This document shows positions 11,638-21,072 of a stretch of 64,000 nucleotides of DNA, piece after piece. The stretch is taken from contig NZ_KB904582.1 of assembly GCF_000380125.1 (NCBI RefSeq), positions 94,104 to 158,103 of the forward strand, written 5' to 3'. The position numbers were made by a program, and so were the translations under genes. This DNA comes from Streptococcus ovis DSM 16829 (GTDB lineage Bacteria > Bacillota > Bacilli > Lactobacillales > Streptococcaceae). The stretch's first letter is position 1; every line of letters begins with the position of its first letter. The notes under the pieces were generated by a model. It was not told the DNA's origin and did not search any database. It saw only the letters and a program-made list of their open reading frames with translations.

Positions 11638-14088
11638 CTACCTCACGACTTCAAATTTTAAATGGTCCTTTGTCACACCAATTTTCAAAGTATCGCCAGC
11701 AACCACTTCTTCACGAAGCAACATTTCCGCCAACTGATCCTCCACTTTGGTCTGAATGACACGACGAAGGGGACGTGCTCCCATTTCAGGATCATAGCCT
11801 ACTGTTGCTAACCATTTAAGAGCAGATGGCTGGAATTTTAAAGCAATCCCTTTTTCTGCCACAATTTGGAGCAATGGTTTGACCATGACCTTGACTACTT
11901 CCTGCATATCTTTTTCTGTCAGACTATGGAAAACGACCTTTTCATCAATTCGATTGATAAATTCTGGACGATAGGCCTTTTTCAATTCCTCAAAAATCCG
12001 TTTCTCTACATGCTGTTGACTCTGCGAAAGATCTACTGCACCAAATCCAACAGTCTTATCATCCCGTAAAGCTGTTGCCCCCAGGTTAGAAGTCATGATA
12101 ATCAGGGTATTTGAAAAATCAACCTTCCGTCCCTTACTATCCGTCAATACGCCATCATCTAAGACTTGTAAGAGAACATTAAAGATATCTGGATGGGCCT
12201 TCTCCACTTCATCAAATAGAAGAACAGAATAAGGTTTGTTGCGAACTTTCTCAGTCAATTCGCCACCTTCCTCGTAACCAACATAACCCGGAGGTGCTCC
12301 ATTGAGTCGGCTGGCCGCAAATTTTTCCATGTATTCACTCATGTCAAAACGAATCAAGGCAGATTCATCATCAAAGAGCACTTCTGCCAAGGCCTTGGCC
12401 AATTCTGTCTTCCCAACCCCTGTTGGTCCAAGGAACATGAAGGAACCGATTGGTCGCTTGCCGCTACGAATGCCTGATTGGTTGCGGCGAATTGCTCGAC
12501 TAACAGCAGAGATTGCTTCTTCCTGCCCAATCACACGCTTATGCAATTCGCTTTCCAAATTCAAATACTTTTTCGCATCTGTTTTGGTTAATTTCGTCAC
12601 AGGAATTCCAGATAAGACACTCAAGGTTGCCAATACATCATCAGATGTCACCTGGATCGGAAAGTGAGGACGATCTCCATCTTCCTCTTCCGCCTCTAAA
12701 ATCAGTTGACTGACTTTCTTGTATTGCTTTTTCAGAAATGCTTCTTCTAGCATCGCTTCTGGCTTTTGTACTTCTTGACTTGTCGCAGTATTTTGCACTG
12801 TTGCGCTCGCCTCATCTAGCAAATCAATTGCAGAATCCGGTAACTGTTTGCTTGTCAGATAACGCTTAGCATAGGTGACCGCCGTCACAATCGCATCATC
12901 TGTAATCGTCACACGATGATGATGTTCATACGAGGAACGTAACCCTCTCAAAATCGCCATACTATCTTCAATACTAGGCTCCTCTACCAGTACCTTCGCA
13001 AAGCGTCTCACCAAGGCCGCATCCTTTTCAATATGCTTCTGATACTCTTCCTGTGTCGTCGCACCCACCATATGCAAGGTTCCACGTGATAAGGCTGGCT
13101 TCAAAATATTAGCCGCATCCATGGTCGAATCAATCCCTGAACCGGATCCCATAATCGTATGCAATTCATCGATAAAAAGAATGACCTTGCCATCTTCTTC
13201 AATATCCGTAATAATATTGTTCATCCGTTCTTCGAAATCTCCACGAAAACGAGTCCCAGCAACCACACTCATTAAATCTAATTCTAGAACACGCATTCCT
13301 TGAAGACTAGTTGGCACCTGACCTGTTGCCACCCGTTGAGCCAATCCCAAGGCAAGTGCCGTCTTCCCTACTCCGGCATCTCCGACCAAAACAGGATTAT
13401 TTTTCGTTTTTCGTGATAAAATCTGGATCATCCGTGAAATTTCTTTCTCTCGGCCAATCACAGGCTCCAATTCTCCAGCTCTAGCTTGTGCTGTCAAATC
13501 GCGCGAATAATCATCTAAACCACCACTTTGAGGCTGAGGCATCCCCCCCATCATACTGGCCATGGTTTGTTTATTTCCGGCATTTCCTTTTAAGAGATTA
13601 CGTATAGCCTTCAGTTCCTCTTTTGAAAAACCCGCTTTTAGTTCTAAATTCTTTCGAAGATCAATATACCGTAATTCATTATCTGAACCTTCTAAATGAA
13701 AACCAGCCCGATCCAAAATTTGTGCAGCCGTTGACCGACGATCTAATAAGATAGCCATGAAGAGATGCTCCGTCCCCAGGTACTGTGCCTTTGTAATCTC
13801 TGCAATCTTCTCTGCCAACTCTTCCATTTCTAGTAACCGTTTAGAAGAAGGCAGTATTTCCTGTATTGCCAACTCTTCCTTGTAACTTCTCTCTGTTACT
13901 GCAAATGTCGCTTGCTCATAGGCATCCACATCTACCGGAAAATCCGCCAGTACTGCACCAGCTACAGTATCATGATTCAGTACAAATGCCAGCAATATAT
14001 GCCACGTCTCTAAATAAGCACACGCATAACGCTGTGCAATCAGTTGTGCATCTTCAAAAACACGCACCAATCCATTTGAAAATCTCAT
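11638..14088 (-). CDS. clpC: ClpC, ATP-dependent Clp protease ATPase subunit
   Basis: ClpC is a Hsp100 unfoldase that feeds substrates to ClpP. The 816-residue protein has an N-terminal repeat domain (residues 1-~150), a first AAA+ module with Walker [14 protein letters not shown] (about 238-250) and Walker B LFIDELHT, a short middle domain, and a second AAA+ module with Walker [15 protein letters not shown] (about 556) and Walker [11 protein letters not shown]. The arginine finger region [17 protein letters not shown] is present. It follows ctsR by 6 nt in the usual ctsR-clpC arrangement and is under CtsR control. Confidence 0.96.
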   Translation of the reverse strand: MRFSNGLVRVFEDAQLIAQRYACAYLETWHILLAFVLNHDTVAGAVLADFPVDVDAYEQATFAVTERSYKEELAIQEILPSSKRLLEMEELAEKIAEITKAQYLGTEHLFMAILLDRRSTAAQILDRAGFHLEGSDNELRYIDLRKNLELKAGFSKEELKAIRNLLKGNAGNKQTMASMMGGMPQPQSGGLDDYSRDLTAQARAGELEPVIGREKEISRMIQILSRKTKNNPVLVGDAGVGKTALALGLAQRVATGQVPTSLQGMRVLELDLMSVVAGTRFRGDFEERMNNIITDIEEDGKVILFIDELHTIMGSGSGIDSTMDAANILKPALSRGTLHMVGATTQEEYQKHIEKDAALVRRFAKVLVEEPSIEDSMAILRGLRSSYEHHHRVTITDDAIVTAVTYAKRYLTSKQLPDSAIDLLDEASATVQNTATSQEVQKPEAMLEEAFLKKQYKKVSQLILEAEEEDGDRPHFPIQVTSDDVLATLSVLSGIPVTKLTKTDAKKYLNLESELHKRVIGQEEAISAVSRAIRRNQSGIRSGKRPIGSFMFLGPTGVGKTELAKALAEVLFDDESALIRFDMSEYMEKFAASRLNGAPPGYVGYEEGGELTEKVRNKPYSVLLFDEVEKAHPDIFNVLLQVLDDGVLTDSKGRKVDFSNTLIIMTSNLGATALRDDKTVGFGAVDLSQSQQHVEKRIFEELKKAYRPEFINRIDEKVVFHSLTEKDMQEVVKVMVKPLLQIVAEKGIALKFQPSALKWLATVGYDPEMGARPLRRVIQTKVEDQLAEMLLREEVVAGDTLKIGVTKDHLKFEVVR

Positions 14089-14094
14089 CCTATC

Positions 14095-14553
14095 CTACTT
14101 CTCTTTCCTATCCAATCTTCGCAATACTTGACGAAGCATTTGTGCCCGAATAGGACCTGCATCCTGGCCAAGCACCTCATCTGTTCCCATTGCAAGAACC
14201 AAATTCCCCTCACGCTCTGTCATCAATCCTTCATCAAATAAGAGTTGTAAAATATCCGAGTACACAACCCATGATAATTCCTCTCCCATATTTTGAAGAA
14301 GGTCATAAATCAATTCATGCTTATCAGAGAAGGTGACGCGGCCAATACGAATATAGCCACCGCCACCTCGTTTGCTTTCGACAATATAGCCACGACTGGC
14401 TGTAAATCGCGTCTTAATGACATAGTTAATCTGACTGGGTACCACCTCAAAGCGACTAGCCAGCTCACTTCGTTTCAACTCTGCTACACTAACTTGCTCC
14501 AGTATCGCCTTAATATATTCTTCGATGTAGTCTGATGTATTCTTCATTCCCAT
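14095..14553 (-). CDS. ctsR: CtsR, class III heat-shock repressor
   Basis: CtsR represses clp genes until heat inactivates it. The 152-residue protein begins MGMKNTSDYIEEYIKAILEQ and contains the DNA-binding wing RGYIVESKRGGGGYIRI, where the glycine-rich loop is the temperature sensor in the Bacillus protein. AGAAAGGGG lies 7 nt before the first ATG. The operon autoregulates through the CtsR box described upstream. Confidence 0.95.
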   Translation of the reverse strand: MGMKNTSDYIEEYIKAILEQVSVAELKRSELASRFEVVPSQINYVIKTRFTASRGYIVESKRGGGGYIRIGRVTFSDKHELIYDLLQNMGEELSWVVYSDILQLLFDEGLMTEREGNLVLAMGTDEVLGQDAGPIRAQMLRQVLRRLDRKEK

Positions 14554-14572
14554 TTCGGCGCCCCTTTCTCAC

Positions 14573-14616
14573 TGACTATTATTGACTATTATAGCATTCC
14601 CCTGATGAGATTTCAA
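14573..14616 (-). promoter_or_regulatory. ctsR-clpC promoter with CtsR box
   Basis: On the minus strand TTGAAA (14611-14616) and TATAAT (14588-14593) are separated by exactly 17 nt. Starting inside the -10 is AGTCAATAATAGTCAGT, a close match to the CtsR heptamer direct repeat (two RGTCAAA units three bases apart; the second unit ends AGT). Placing the box on the -10 explains repression by occlusion. Confidence 0.8.
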
Positions 14617-14719
14617 GAAAGAGCCCTCTTACCATCCCTTATGCCCGTAGCAAATTCTTGCATTTTCAGATTTTTTTCATTATACTAGCTAGCATACAAA
14701 ATGAAAAATGGAGAACAAA

Positions 14720-15079
14720 ATGTTTCATACAAACGATTTTTTTGAAAACATTAAAAACTTTAAAGCTGTTCCACCACAAGAAGCACGTGAATTACTTGAA
14801 GCTAAAGAAGGTGCCATTCTCTTTTTAGGTCGCGATACGTGTCCATTCTGCCGCCGTTTTGCACCAAAATTGGCTACAGCAGCTGCTTCACAAAACTGGA
14901 CTGTGTATTTCCTACATACACAAAATCCAGCCTATTCGACCCAAGAAATTGCGGACCTACGCGATCAATACCATGTTCCTACCGTACCAGGACTTCTTCA
15001 TGCCAAAGCTGATGGTGTTCAAGTCCGTTGCGATAGCTCCCTATCCGTTGAAGAAATCATTGATTTCATTAATGCCTAA
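14720..15079 (+). CDS. Thioredoxin-like protein of the bacteriocin-accessory type
   Basis: The 119-residue protein has a thioredoxin fold with active-site motif CPFC in FLGRDTCPFCRRFAPKLA (about residues 45-48), and the cis-Pro region YHVPTVPGLLH. Proteins of this type were named after bacteriocin transport accessory proteins, but many streptococcal copies, including this one, have no bacteriocin genes nearby. The start at 14720 is chosen over an ATG four codons earlier because GGAG lies 6 nt upstream. No signal peptide is visible, so it is probably cytosolic. Confidence 0.8.
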   Translation: MFHTNDFFENIKNFKAVPPQEARELLEAKEGAILFLGRDTCPFCRRFAPKLATAAASQNWTVYFLHTQNPAYSTQEIADLRDQYHVPTVPGLLHAKADGVQVRCDSSLSVEEIIDFINA

Positions 15080-15082
15080 ACC

Positions 15083-15159
15083 TTATCCGCAGATGTCTTG
15101 CGGATAAACTCACTTTTGTATGTTCGAGCTCATAAAAATGGTCTCCCAGACCATTTTTG
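15083..15159 (+). terminator. Two stem-loops after the thioredoxin-like gene
   Basis: The first is TTATCCGCA/TGCGGATAA without a T tail. The second is AAAAATGGTC/GACCATTTTT followed by GTTATTT and is a proper intrinsic terminator (15133-15159). Confidence 0.7.
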
Positions 15160-15206
15160 TTATTTAACAACCAGACTCACATACATCGCATCATTTGAGC
15201 ATTTCA

Positions 15207-15234
15207 GCAAAAAAGAGACCGCGAGGTCTCTTTT
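15207..15234. terminator. Terminator of rpsB-tsf
   Basis: Stem AAAAAAGAGACC/GGTCTCTTTTTT with loop GCGA, 16 nt beyond the tsf stop; the A and T runs make it usable in both directions. Confidence 0.85.
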
Positions 15235-15249
15235 TTGCTTTTATCAATA

Positions 15250-16290
15250 TTAGTTGTTCAAAGCGGCTGCCATTGTAGCTGCTACTTCAGCTTCAAAGTC
15301 ATTTGCTTTCTTCTCAATACCTTCACCAACTTCAAAACGTACGAATGAAACAGCTTTGGCATTTACTGATTCAAGGTAAGCTTCAACTGTCTTGCTGTCA
15401 TCCATGATGTACACTTGTGCAAGAAGCGTGTAAGCTTGGTCCACTTGAGTGTTGTCAAGCATGAAGCGGTCCATTTTACCTGGGATGATTTTATCCCAGA
15501 TTTTTTCTGGTTTGCCTTCTGCTGCCAATTCAGCCTTGATTGCTTCTTCTGCTGCTGCAACCACTTCGTCTGTCAATTGAGCTTTTGAACCATATTTCAA
15601 GAATGGAAGTGCTGGTTTGTTAACCATTGCACGGCTTTCGTTGTCTTGTTCAATCTTGTGGTTCAATTGAGCCAATTCATCTTTTACAAATTGCTCATCC
15701 AATTCAGTGTATGAAAGAACAGTTGGTTTCATCGCAGCAACGTGCATTGAAACTTGTTTCGCAAGAGTTTCGTCGCCACCTTCTACAACTGTGATAACGC
15801 CAATACGTCCACCGTTATGTTGGTATGCTCCAAAGTGTTGCTCATCTGTTTTTTCAACCAAGGCAAAACGACGGAATGAAATTTTTTCACCGATAGTTGC
15901 AGTTGCATTTACGTAAGCTGCTTCCAAAGTTTCACCAGAAGCGGTTGTCAATGCAAGAGCTTCTTCGTTGTTAGCAGGTTTGCCTTCCGCAATCAATTTA
16001 GCTGTTTCGTTTACCAATTCAACGAATTGAGCATTTTTCGCAACGAAATCTGTTTCAGCATTGACTTCAACAACAGCAGCAACGTTACCAGAAACGTAAA
16101 CACCAGTCAAGCCTTCAGCGGCAACACGGTCCGCTTTCTTAGCTGCTTTTGCCATCCCTTTTTCACGAAGCAATTCGATTGCTTTTTCGATGTCACCATC
16201 TGTTTCAACCAATGCTTTTTTAGCGTCCATAACACCGGCACCAGATTTTTCACGCAATTCTTTAACGAGTTTTGCAGTAATTTCTGCCAT
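15250..16290 (-). CDS. tsf: Elongation factor Ts
   Basis: EF-Ts recycles EF-Tu by GDP/GTP exchange. The 346-residue product starts [21 protein letters not shown] with the UBA-like N-domain, and has [13 protein letters not shown], the EF-Tu-contacting motif TDFV, at about residue 80. The C-terminal part has the longer insertion seen in streptococcal EF-Ts. It follows rpsB in the conserved rpsB-tsf operon, with a hairpin between the two genes. Confidence 0.97.
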   Translation of the reverse strand: MAEITAKLVKELREKSGAGVMDAKKALVETDGDIEKAIELLREKGMAKAAKKADRVAAEGLTGVYVSGNVAAVVEVNAETDFVAKNAQFVELVNETAKLIAEGKPANNEEALALTTASGETLEAAYVNATATIGEKISFRRFALVEKTDEQHFGAYQHNGGRIGVITVVEGGDETLAKQVSMHVAAMKPTVLSYTELDEQFVKDELAQLNHKIEQDNESRAMVNKPALPFLKYGSKAQLTDEVVAAAEEAIKAELAAEGKPEKIWDKIIPGKMDRFMLDNTQVDQAYTLLAQVYIMDDSKTVEAYLESVNAKAVSFVRFEVGEGIEKKANDFEAEVAATMAAALNN

Positions 16291-16358
16291 GAGAGTTCTC
16301 CTTTTTGAAATATTTCTTTTAATAAGCAGTGCTTACTAGATTATGATTACCATTAAAA

Positions 16359-16391
16359 TAGAGGACAGAGCAGGAACGCTCTGCCCTCTTG
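16359..16391 (-). terminator. Intergenic hairpin between rpsB and tsf
   Basis: On the minus strand GAGGGCAGAGC pairs with GCTCTGTCCTC (one mismatch pair) and is followed by TATTTTA. The tail is weak, so it probably acts as a partial terminator or stabilising element that sets the S2:EF-Ts ratio. Confidence 0.5.
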
Positions 16392-16405
16392 GGTTAGATT
16401 GCTAA

Positions 16406-17191
16406 TTATTCAGCGTTTGAGCCTTCAACCACTTCAACCAATTCTTCGATTGATTCAGTTGATGCTTCTTCAGCAACCATTTCTGCTTCAACAGCTGCAA
16501 CACTGTCTTCACCTTGGTTACCTTCGATGATTGCGTCAGCCATTTTTGCTGTGATTAATTTAACAGCGCGGATTGCATCATCGTTAGCTGGGATGATCAC
16601 ATCGATGTCATCTGGATCTGTGTTTGTGTCCACCATCGCAACAACTGGGATACCCAATTTTTTCGCTTCTTTAACAGCGATTTGTTCTTTATGTGGGTCA
16701 ACAACGTACATTACGTCTGGGATACGTGGCATATCTTCGATACCGCCCAAGAATTTTTCAAGACGTGCGCGTTGTTTGTTAAGAAGTGCAACTTCTTTCT
16801 TAGGAAGAACTTCGAAGACACCTTCTTCTTCCATTCGTTTGATTTCTTTCAAACGAGCGATACGTTTTTGGATTGTTCCCCAGTTAGTCAAAGTACCACC
16901 CAACCAACGGTGGTTGATGAAGTATTGACCAGCACGAATAGCTTCGTCTTTCACTGCTTCTGCAGCTTGTTTTTTCGTACCAACGAACAAGATAACTGCA
17001 TCGTTTGCTGCTGCATCACGAATGAAATCGTAAGCTTGGTCAGCCAATTTTACAGTTTGTTGCAAGTCAATCACGTGGATGCCGTTACGTTCTGTGAAGA
17101 TGTATTTTGCCATCTTAGGGTTCCAGCGACGAGTTTGGTGACCAAAGTGTACACCAGCCTCAAGAAGTTGTTTCATTGAAATTACTGCCAT
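16406..17191 (-). CDS. rpsB: Ribosomal protein uS2
   Basis: S2 is a 30S subunit protein needed for S1 and mRNA binding. The 261-residue product begins [27 protein letters not shown] and contains [19 protein letters not shown] and [12 protein letters not shown], all diagnostic. The acidic tail is longer than in E. coli S2. The open frame extends 12 codons upstream, but AAGGAG before the ATG at 17191 fixes the start. Confidence 0.97.
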   Translation of the reverse strand: MAVISMKQLLEAGVHFGHQTRRWNPKMAKYIFTERNGIHVIDLQQTVKLADQAYDFIRDAAANDAVILFVGTKKQAAEAVKDEAIRAGQYFINHRWLGGTLTNWGTIQKRIARLKEIKRMEEEGVFEVLPKKEVALLNKQRARLEKFLGGIEDMPRIPDVMYVVDPHKEQIAVKEAKKLGIPVVAMVDTNTDPDDIDVIIPANDDAIRAVKLITAKMADAIIEGNQGEDSVAAVEAEMVAEEASTESIEELVEVVEGSNAE

Positions 17192-17339
17192 GAGTATTTC
17201 TCCTTTTTTGTTTTTCTCCTCTTCCAAACGTCAGCTTGCATGGGCAACCCGAAGGCAACAGCCCCACAATGGATTTGGAATGAGTATTTTGTTGTTCACA
17301 CAACTTATATAGTATACCAAAGATGAAAGGGAAAAGCAA
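17192..17339 (-). promoter_or_regulatory. rpsB promoter and ~110-nt leader
   Basis: On the minus strand TTGCTT (17334-17339) and TATACT (17311-17316) are separated by 17 nt. The transcript would carry a leader of about 110 nt with a GC-rich hairpin region around GGGGCTGTTGCCTTCGGG. r-protein autoregulation through this leader is possible, but I cannot match it to a known S2 leader by eye. Confidence 0.55.
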
Positions 17340-17374
17340 GCGTAACAATGCTTATTCCTTAAATAAATTCAACT

Positions 17375-17424
17375 GGTAATTTCCCAAAGTAAGTTCCACT
17401 TTGACTTCCGTAGTGGAAGTTAGT
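17375..17424. repeat. Intergenic repeat, copy 1
   Basis: This ~50-nt stretch starts GGTAATTTCCCAAAGTAAG and contains the inverted repeat AAGTTCCACTTT/GTGGAAGTTA-like arms around TTCCAC...GTGGAA. Nearly the same sequence occurs at 37633-37681. A weaker relative (GTGGAATTAAGTCTGAGA) follows at 17441-17461. It lies in the spacer between rpsB and tRNA-Cys; the spacer from 17340 to 17543 holds nothing else that I can support apart from the tRNA promoter. Confidence 0.6.
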
Positions 17425-17502
17425 CTAAAACGGATTTTTATGGTGGAATTAAGTCTGAGACGTTTGCTAGATAGCAAATCACACTCTTTTGAAAATTCTA
17501 GC

Positions 17503-17531
17503 TTGACCAAAAGCAAATTTTAAGGTAGAAT
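17503..17531 (+). promoter_or_regulatory. Promoter of tRNA-Cys
   Basis: TTGACC and TAGAAT are separated by 17 nt and end 12 nt before the mature tRNA 5' end. Confidence 0.75.
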
Positions 17532-17543
17532 AGTTCTTGTTAT

Positions 17544-17614
17544 GGCGGTATAGCCAAGTGGTAAGGCACGGCTCTGCAAAAGCTTGATCGTCGGTTCAAA
17601 TCCGTCTACCGCCT
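17544..17614 (+). tRNA. tRNA-Cys (GCA)
   Basis: The 71-nt cloverleaf has acceptor stem GGCGGTA/TACCGCC, a D arm with AAGTGGTAAGGC, the anticodon GCA in loop CTGCAAA, and the T arm GTTCAAATC. CCA is not encoded. It stands alone with its own promoter and terminator. Confidence 0.93.
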
Positions 17615-17623
17615 TGACGTGAG

Positions 17624-17656
17624 AAAAGCACTCAATTGAGTGCTTTTTGTTTTTTC
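17624..17656 (+). terminator. Terminator of tRNA-Cys
   Basis: Stem AAAAGCACTCA/TGAGTGCTTTT followed by GTTTTTTC. Confidence 0.8.
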
Positions 17657-17684
17657 AAGAATATTCTTGACATCACAACATAAT

Positions 17685-17715
17685 GAAAAAAATCGCCCTC
17701 TTGAGCGATTTTTTG
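17685..17715 (-). terminator. Terminator of nusG
   Basis: Stem AATCGC/GCGATT (minus strand followed by TTTTTTC) 5 nt beyond the nusG stop. Confidence 0.75.
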
Positions 17716-17719
17716 TTGT

Positions 17720-18259
17720 TTACAATTCTGCAATTTGGCTAAGGTTGACCTCAGCTACTGTATCGTTACCGAACATAGAGATAATCATCTTCACTTTGTT
17801 GTTGTCAATTTCAGAAACTTTTCCTTCGTATCCAGAGAAAGCACCGTCAATAATGCGGACTGTGTCACCAACTTGAACATGGATATCAAATTCTTCCACA
17901 GTTTGTCCCATAGATACAAGAATTTGACGAATTTCTTCTTCCAAAAGTGGAGTTGGTTTTGAACGGTTCCCGTGTGAACCCACGAAACCAGTAACGTTTG
18001 GTGTGTTACGCACCACAAACCAGGCTTCATCTGTCATCACCATTTCGACAAGGACATAACCAGGGAAGCGATTTTCTTCTACTTCTTTCACCTCTCCGTT
18101 TTTCTCTACTTTTACAGTTTGGGTAGGGATTTCTACACGGAGAATATTTTCCAACATATTATACGTGTGTGCCCGTTGTAGGAGGTTTTCTTTTACCTTG
18201 TTTTCATAACCAGAATAGGTCTGCAATACGAACCAACCTTTATCAAAACTATCTAACAT
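17720..18259 (-). CDS. nusG: NusG, transcription elongation/termination factor
   Basis: NusG binds RNA polymerase and modulates pausing, antitermination and Rho-linked steps. The 179-residue product has the NGN domain (KGWFVLQTYSGYENKVKENLLQRA, then VRNTPNVTGFVGS) and a C-terminal KOW domain (about residues 125-160, VGDTVRIIDGAFSGYEGKVSEID). It sits downstream of secE as in most bacteria, but a promoter and a terminator-like hairpin separate the two. Confidence 0.96.
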   Translation of the reverse strand: MLDSFDKGWFVLQTYSGYENKVKENLLQRAHTYNMLENILRVEIPTQTVKVEKNGEVKEVEENRFPGYVLVEMVMTDEAWFVVRNTPNVTGFVGSHGNRSKPTPLLEEEIRQILVSMGQTVEEFDIHVQVGDTVRIIDGAFSGYEGKVSEIDNNKVKMIISMFGNDTVAEVNLSQIAEL

Positions 18260-18277
18260 AGCCTTATCCTTTCATAA

Positions 18278-18337
18278 TAAAAAAGCCCGAAGGCTTTCGC
18301 TTTTCTTCATTATAGCATGGCAATTTTTCTCTTGCAA
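18278..18337 (-). promoter_or_regulatory. nusG promoter followed at once by a terminator-like hairpin
   Basis: Just after the secE stop, the minus strand has TTGCAA (18332-18337) and TATAAT (18309-18314) 17 nt apart. About ten nucleotides past the predicted start lies AAAGCC-TTCG-GGCTTT with a TTTATT tail (18278-18298), ahead of the nusG ribosome binding site. It could end secE transcripts, attenuate the nusG promoter, or both. Confidence 0.6.
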
Positions 18338-18344
18338 GCATTAA

Positions 18345-18521
18345 CTAGAAAATATTTAGGATTCCGAGTAACCCTTTTGACAACAAAAGGTCAAAGAGGT
18401 AAATCAAAATCACAAAGAAGACACTATATTGCATGACAGAAACAAAGTCTGTCCATCCTTGCTTTTTCGTTGGCCAAGTTGTGTCTTTCAAAATTTGAAT
18501 CGTATCTTTGAAAAAATTCAC
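18345..18521 (-). CDS. secE: SecE, preprotein translocase subunit
   Basis: SecE is the small essential partner of SecY in the membrane translocon. The minus strand encodes 58 residues: VNFFKDTIQILKDTTWPTKK, then QGWTDFVSVMQYSVFFVILI, then YLFDLLLSKGLLGILNIF. The amphipathic TWPT helix and the single C-terminal membrane segment are the SecE signature. Translation starts at a GTG preceded by AGGAGTAAGAC. The gene is 9 nt downstream of rpmG, the standard rpmG-secE-nusG order. Confidence 0.93.
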   Translation of the reverse strand: MNFFKDTIQILKDTTWPTKKQGWTDFVSVMQYSVFFVILIYLFDLLLSKGLLGILNIF

Positions 18522-18530
18522 GTCTTACTC

Positions 18531-18683
18531 CTATCTGGTTTCCTTGTGGGTCGTATACTGTCCACAGTGTTTACAATATTTATTTACTTCTAGGCGAGTC
18601 GGTTTTGGATTGCTAGAGAGTTGAATCGAGTAATTTCTAGATCCACAGACCGTACACGCTAGGCTTGCTTTTTTTAATGCCAT
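18531..18683 (-). CDS. rpmG: Ribosomal protein bL33
   Basis: The minus strand encodes 50 residues starting [20 protein letters not shown] and ending [15 protein letters not shown]. Two CxxC pairs (CTVC at residues 10-13, CKHC at 36-39) show that this is the zinc-binding form of L33. Many streptococci keep further L33 copies, so this may be one of a set. GGAGGG precedes the ATG. Confidence 0.92.
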   Translation of the reverse strand: MALKKASLACTVCGSRNYSIQLSSNPKPTRLEVNKYCKHCGQYTTHKETR

Positions 18684-18730
18684 AAGCCCTCCATCTTTTT
18701 TATTTTATCATTTTTTTGGGGATTTGACAA

Positions 18731-20911
18731 CTACTCAAACCACGAGGTAATGGAATCCCATAAATTTTTTGCCTTATTTGGTAAATCAGCATCTTGGATA
18801 CTCTTTTGAGTCTGGTCAATCAAATCCTGTGCCTTTTGTCCTAAATCATCAATCGTTGATTGGACCTGATCCGGCATTTGAGGTGTAGTTTGGTCTGTTG
18901 TCGCAGTGATACCATTTTGAACATAGGCATTTTCCACATTAAAAGGAGTCCCCTTTGTGTATTGCAACAAGGATGCAGCCACCGTTTGGAAGACCACTGG
19001 TGCCATCCAAGAAGTATTGCCATCAATATAGTGAGTCTCGTCGGTCTTTTCAAAGCCTACCCACTGACTAATGACTAAATCTGGCGTATAGCCAATAATC
19101 CATTGGTCATTAATGAGATTAGCATCAAAATTGGTCTCTGTTGTCCCCGTTTTACCTGCAATATCATATCCGTAAACATCGGCATTGTAGCCAGTACCAT
19201 TTGTAAAGGTCCCCAACATCATTGATGTCATTTTATTCGAAACAGATTGATCTAAGACGCGACTACTTTCTCCCTTGTGAGTTGCCAATACCTTCCCACT
19301 GGCAGTTTCAATCCGTGTAATCAGGTGAGCATCCTTCATGACACCTCCATTGGCAAAGGTGGCGTAGGCTTGTGCCATTTCAAGAGGATTCGTAGACACC
19401 CCACTTCCGATGGACACACCCAGTACCTTGTCCACATCTTTCATGTTCAAGCCAAATTTTTCACCGTAATCAAAGGCTTTTTTTATCCCTAATTGATTCA
19501 CCGTGTACGCAGCAGGTAAATTCAGTGACTGGGCCAAGGCTTGGTACATCGGTATCGTATCTGAAGTTGAACCATCGTAATTATGCAAGGTATAACTACC
19601 ATAAGTTTCTGTGTGATTATCCAATTCCTTGTCAATACTCCAGCCAGCTGCAACTGCTGGAGCGTAAGCAACAAGTGGTTTGATCGTGGACCCTGGACTC
19701 CGCTCGGATTGTGTTGCAAAATTAAAGCTGCGAAAGGCAACGTCTTCTGAACTATTGATTCGTCCAACCAATGCACGGATAGCACCCGTCTTTGGATCAA
19801 GAGCCACACTGGCTGCCTGTGCAGAGCTGCCGTCTTGCAATGATGTAGGGAACATACTTTCGTCATTATAGATAACCTGCATGCTAGCCTGCGAATTTTG
19901 ATCCATCTCCGTGTAAATGCGATAGCCATTGTTGATGATATCACTTTCTTTCAAACCATATCGGTCAATCGCTTCTGCTATCACCGCATCAAAATAAGAA
20001 GGATAGCTATAGTTGCTTTGTTTGCCCGCGTAGTTATCATAGAGCTGGCTCTGCATATCGACCTGAGAACTCGCCTCTGCTGTTCCATTATCAATATATT
20101 TGGCATCCGCCATCGCATGCAAGACTGTGTTACGACGATTGGTAGCATTTTCAATCGAATAGTAAGGATTGTAGATTTCTGGTCCTTTGAGCATTCCAGC
20201 AATGGTAGCAGCTTGTTCCAAATTTAATGCCGCAGCGCTGGTTCCAAAGTATTTCTGGCTGGCATCTTCAACTCCCCAGACCCCGTTACCAAAGTAGGCA
20301 TTGTTGAGATACATGGTCAGAATCTCGTCCTTGCTGTACTTTTTGTTAATTTCCAAAGCCAAGAAATATTCTCTTGCCTTCCGACTAATGGTCTGTTCTT
20401 GAGTCAGAAAGGCATTTTTAGCCAACTGCTGAGTAATGGTAGAGCCACCACCTGTACGCCCCAGAGTTAAAATCGCTAAAAACGTTCGCTTGTAATTGAT
20501 GCCAGAATTCTTATAAAAAGTACGGTCCTCCGTTGCCACAACAGCCTGTTCCAGCAGATCAGAAATGGCGTCGAGCTCCACATAGGTCCCTTTTTGACCA
20601 GAAAGTGTCCCTGCTTCAACATTGTCCTTATCATAAATAACGGTTGTCGCTTTCAATGCCGCTTGTAAATCGTCTACATTAGCCGTCTTTGCCAAATAAA
20701 AAAGATAACCACCGACTGTCAATACAAAGACTCCAATCACAATAAACAAGATCTTTGTTAGCTGGTAGCGACGCCAAAAGCGGCGAATAGGCTCTGGAAT
20801 GCGAGAGGGTTTCTTTGGTTTGTCTTCGTCATTTCCTGTCCCTCTCCTGCGACTTCGTGAAGCACTTCGAGAGAATTCTTGCTGGGCATTGTTGTCCTGG
20901 TACTCGTTCAT
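18731..20911 (-). CDS. pbp2a: Class A penicillin-binding protein, PBP2a type
   Basis: This bifunctional enzyme polymerises and crosslinks peptidoglycan. The 726-residue protein has a basic cytoplasmic tail rich in Ser-Arg (residues 1-~50), one membrane anchor (ILFIVIGVFVLTVGGYLFYLA), a GT51 transglycosylase domain (VVATEDRTFYKNSGINYKR, then GGSTITQQLAKNAFL), and a transpeptidase domain with SERSPGSTIKP (active Ser in STIK), SLN and KTGTTE. The C-terminus is a short helical extension. The gene lies upstream of rpmG-secE, as in pneumococcus. Confidence 0.93.
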   Translation of the reverse strand: MNEYQDNNAQQEFSRSASRSRRRGTGNDEDKPKKPSRIPEPIRRFWRRYQLTKILFIVIGVFVLTVGGYLFYLAKTANVDDLQAALKATTVIYDKDNVEAGTLSGQKGTYVELDAISDLLEQAVVATEDRTFYKNSGINYKRTFLAILTLGRTGGGSTITQQLAKNAFLTQEQTISRKAREYFLALEINKKYSKDEILTMYLNNAYFGNGVWGVEDASQKYFGTSAAALNLEQAATIAGMLKGPEIYNPYYSIENATNRRNTVLHAMADAKYIDNGTAEASSQVDMQSQLYDNYAGKQSNYSYPSYFDAVIAEAIDRYGLKESDIINNGYRIYTEMDQNSQASMQVIYNDESMFPTSLQDGSSAQAASVALDPKTGAIRALVGRINSSEDVAFRSFNFATQSERSPGSTIKPLVAYAPAVAAGWSIDKELDNHTETYGSYTLHNYDGSTSDTIPMYQALAQSLNLPAAYTVNQLGIKKAFDYGEKFGLNMKDVDKVLGVSIGSGVSTNPLEMAQAYATFANGGVMKDAHLITRIETASGKVLATHKGESSRVLDQSVSNKMTSMMLGTFTNGTGYNADVYGYDIAGKTGTTETNFDANLINDQWIIGYTPDLVISQWVGFEKTDETHYIDGNTSWMAPVVFQTVAASLLQYTKGTPFNVENAYVQNGITATTDQTTPQMPDQVQSTIDDLGQKAQDLIDQTQKSIQDADLPNKAKNLWDSITSWFE

Positions 20912-21072
20912 ATCCTTACTCTTTCCATTTTTTTCTCATTATACTACATTCACTTTTATTTTTCAGCTTTGAGTGGTCTTTCGTGATGGTTCATCTCATA
21001 AAATCATTCTCTAGACGGAAAATTCATCACTTTTATGATAAAATAGGGATATTCTGAAAAAAGGATGATACG

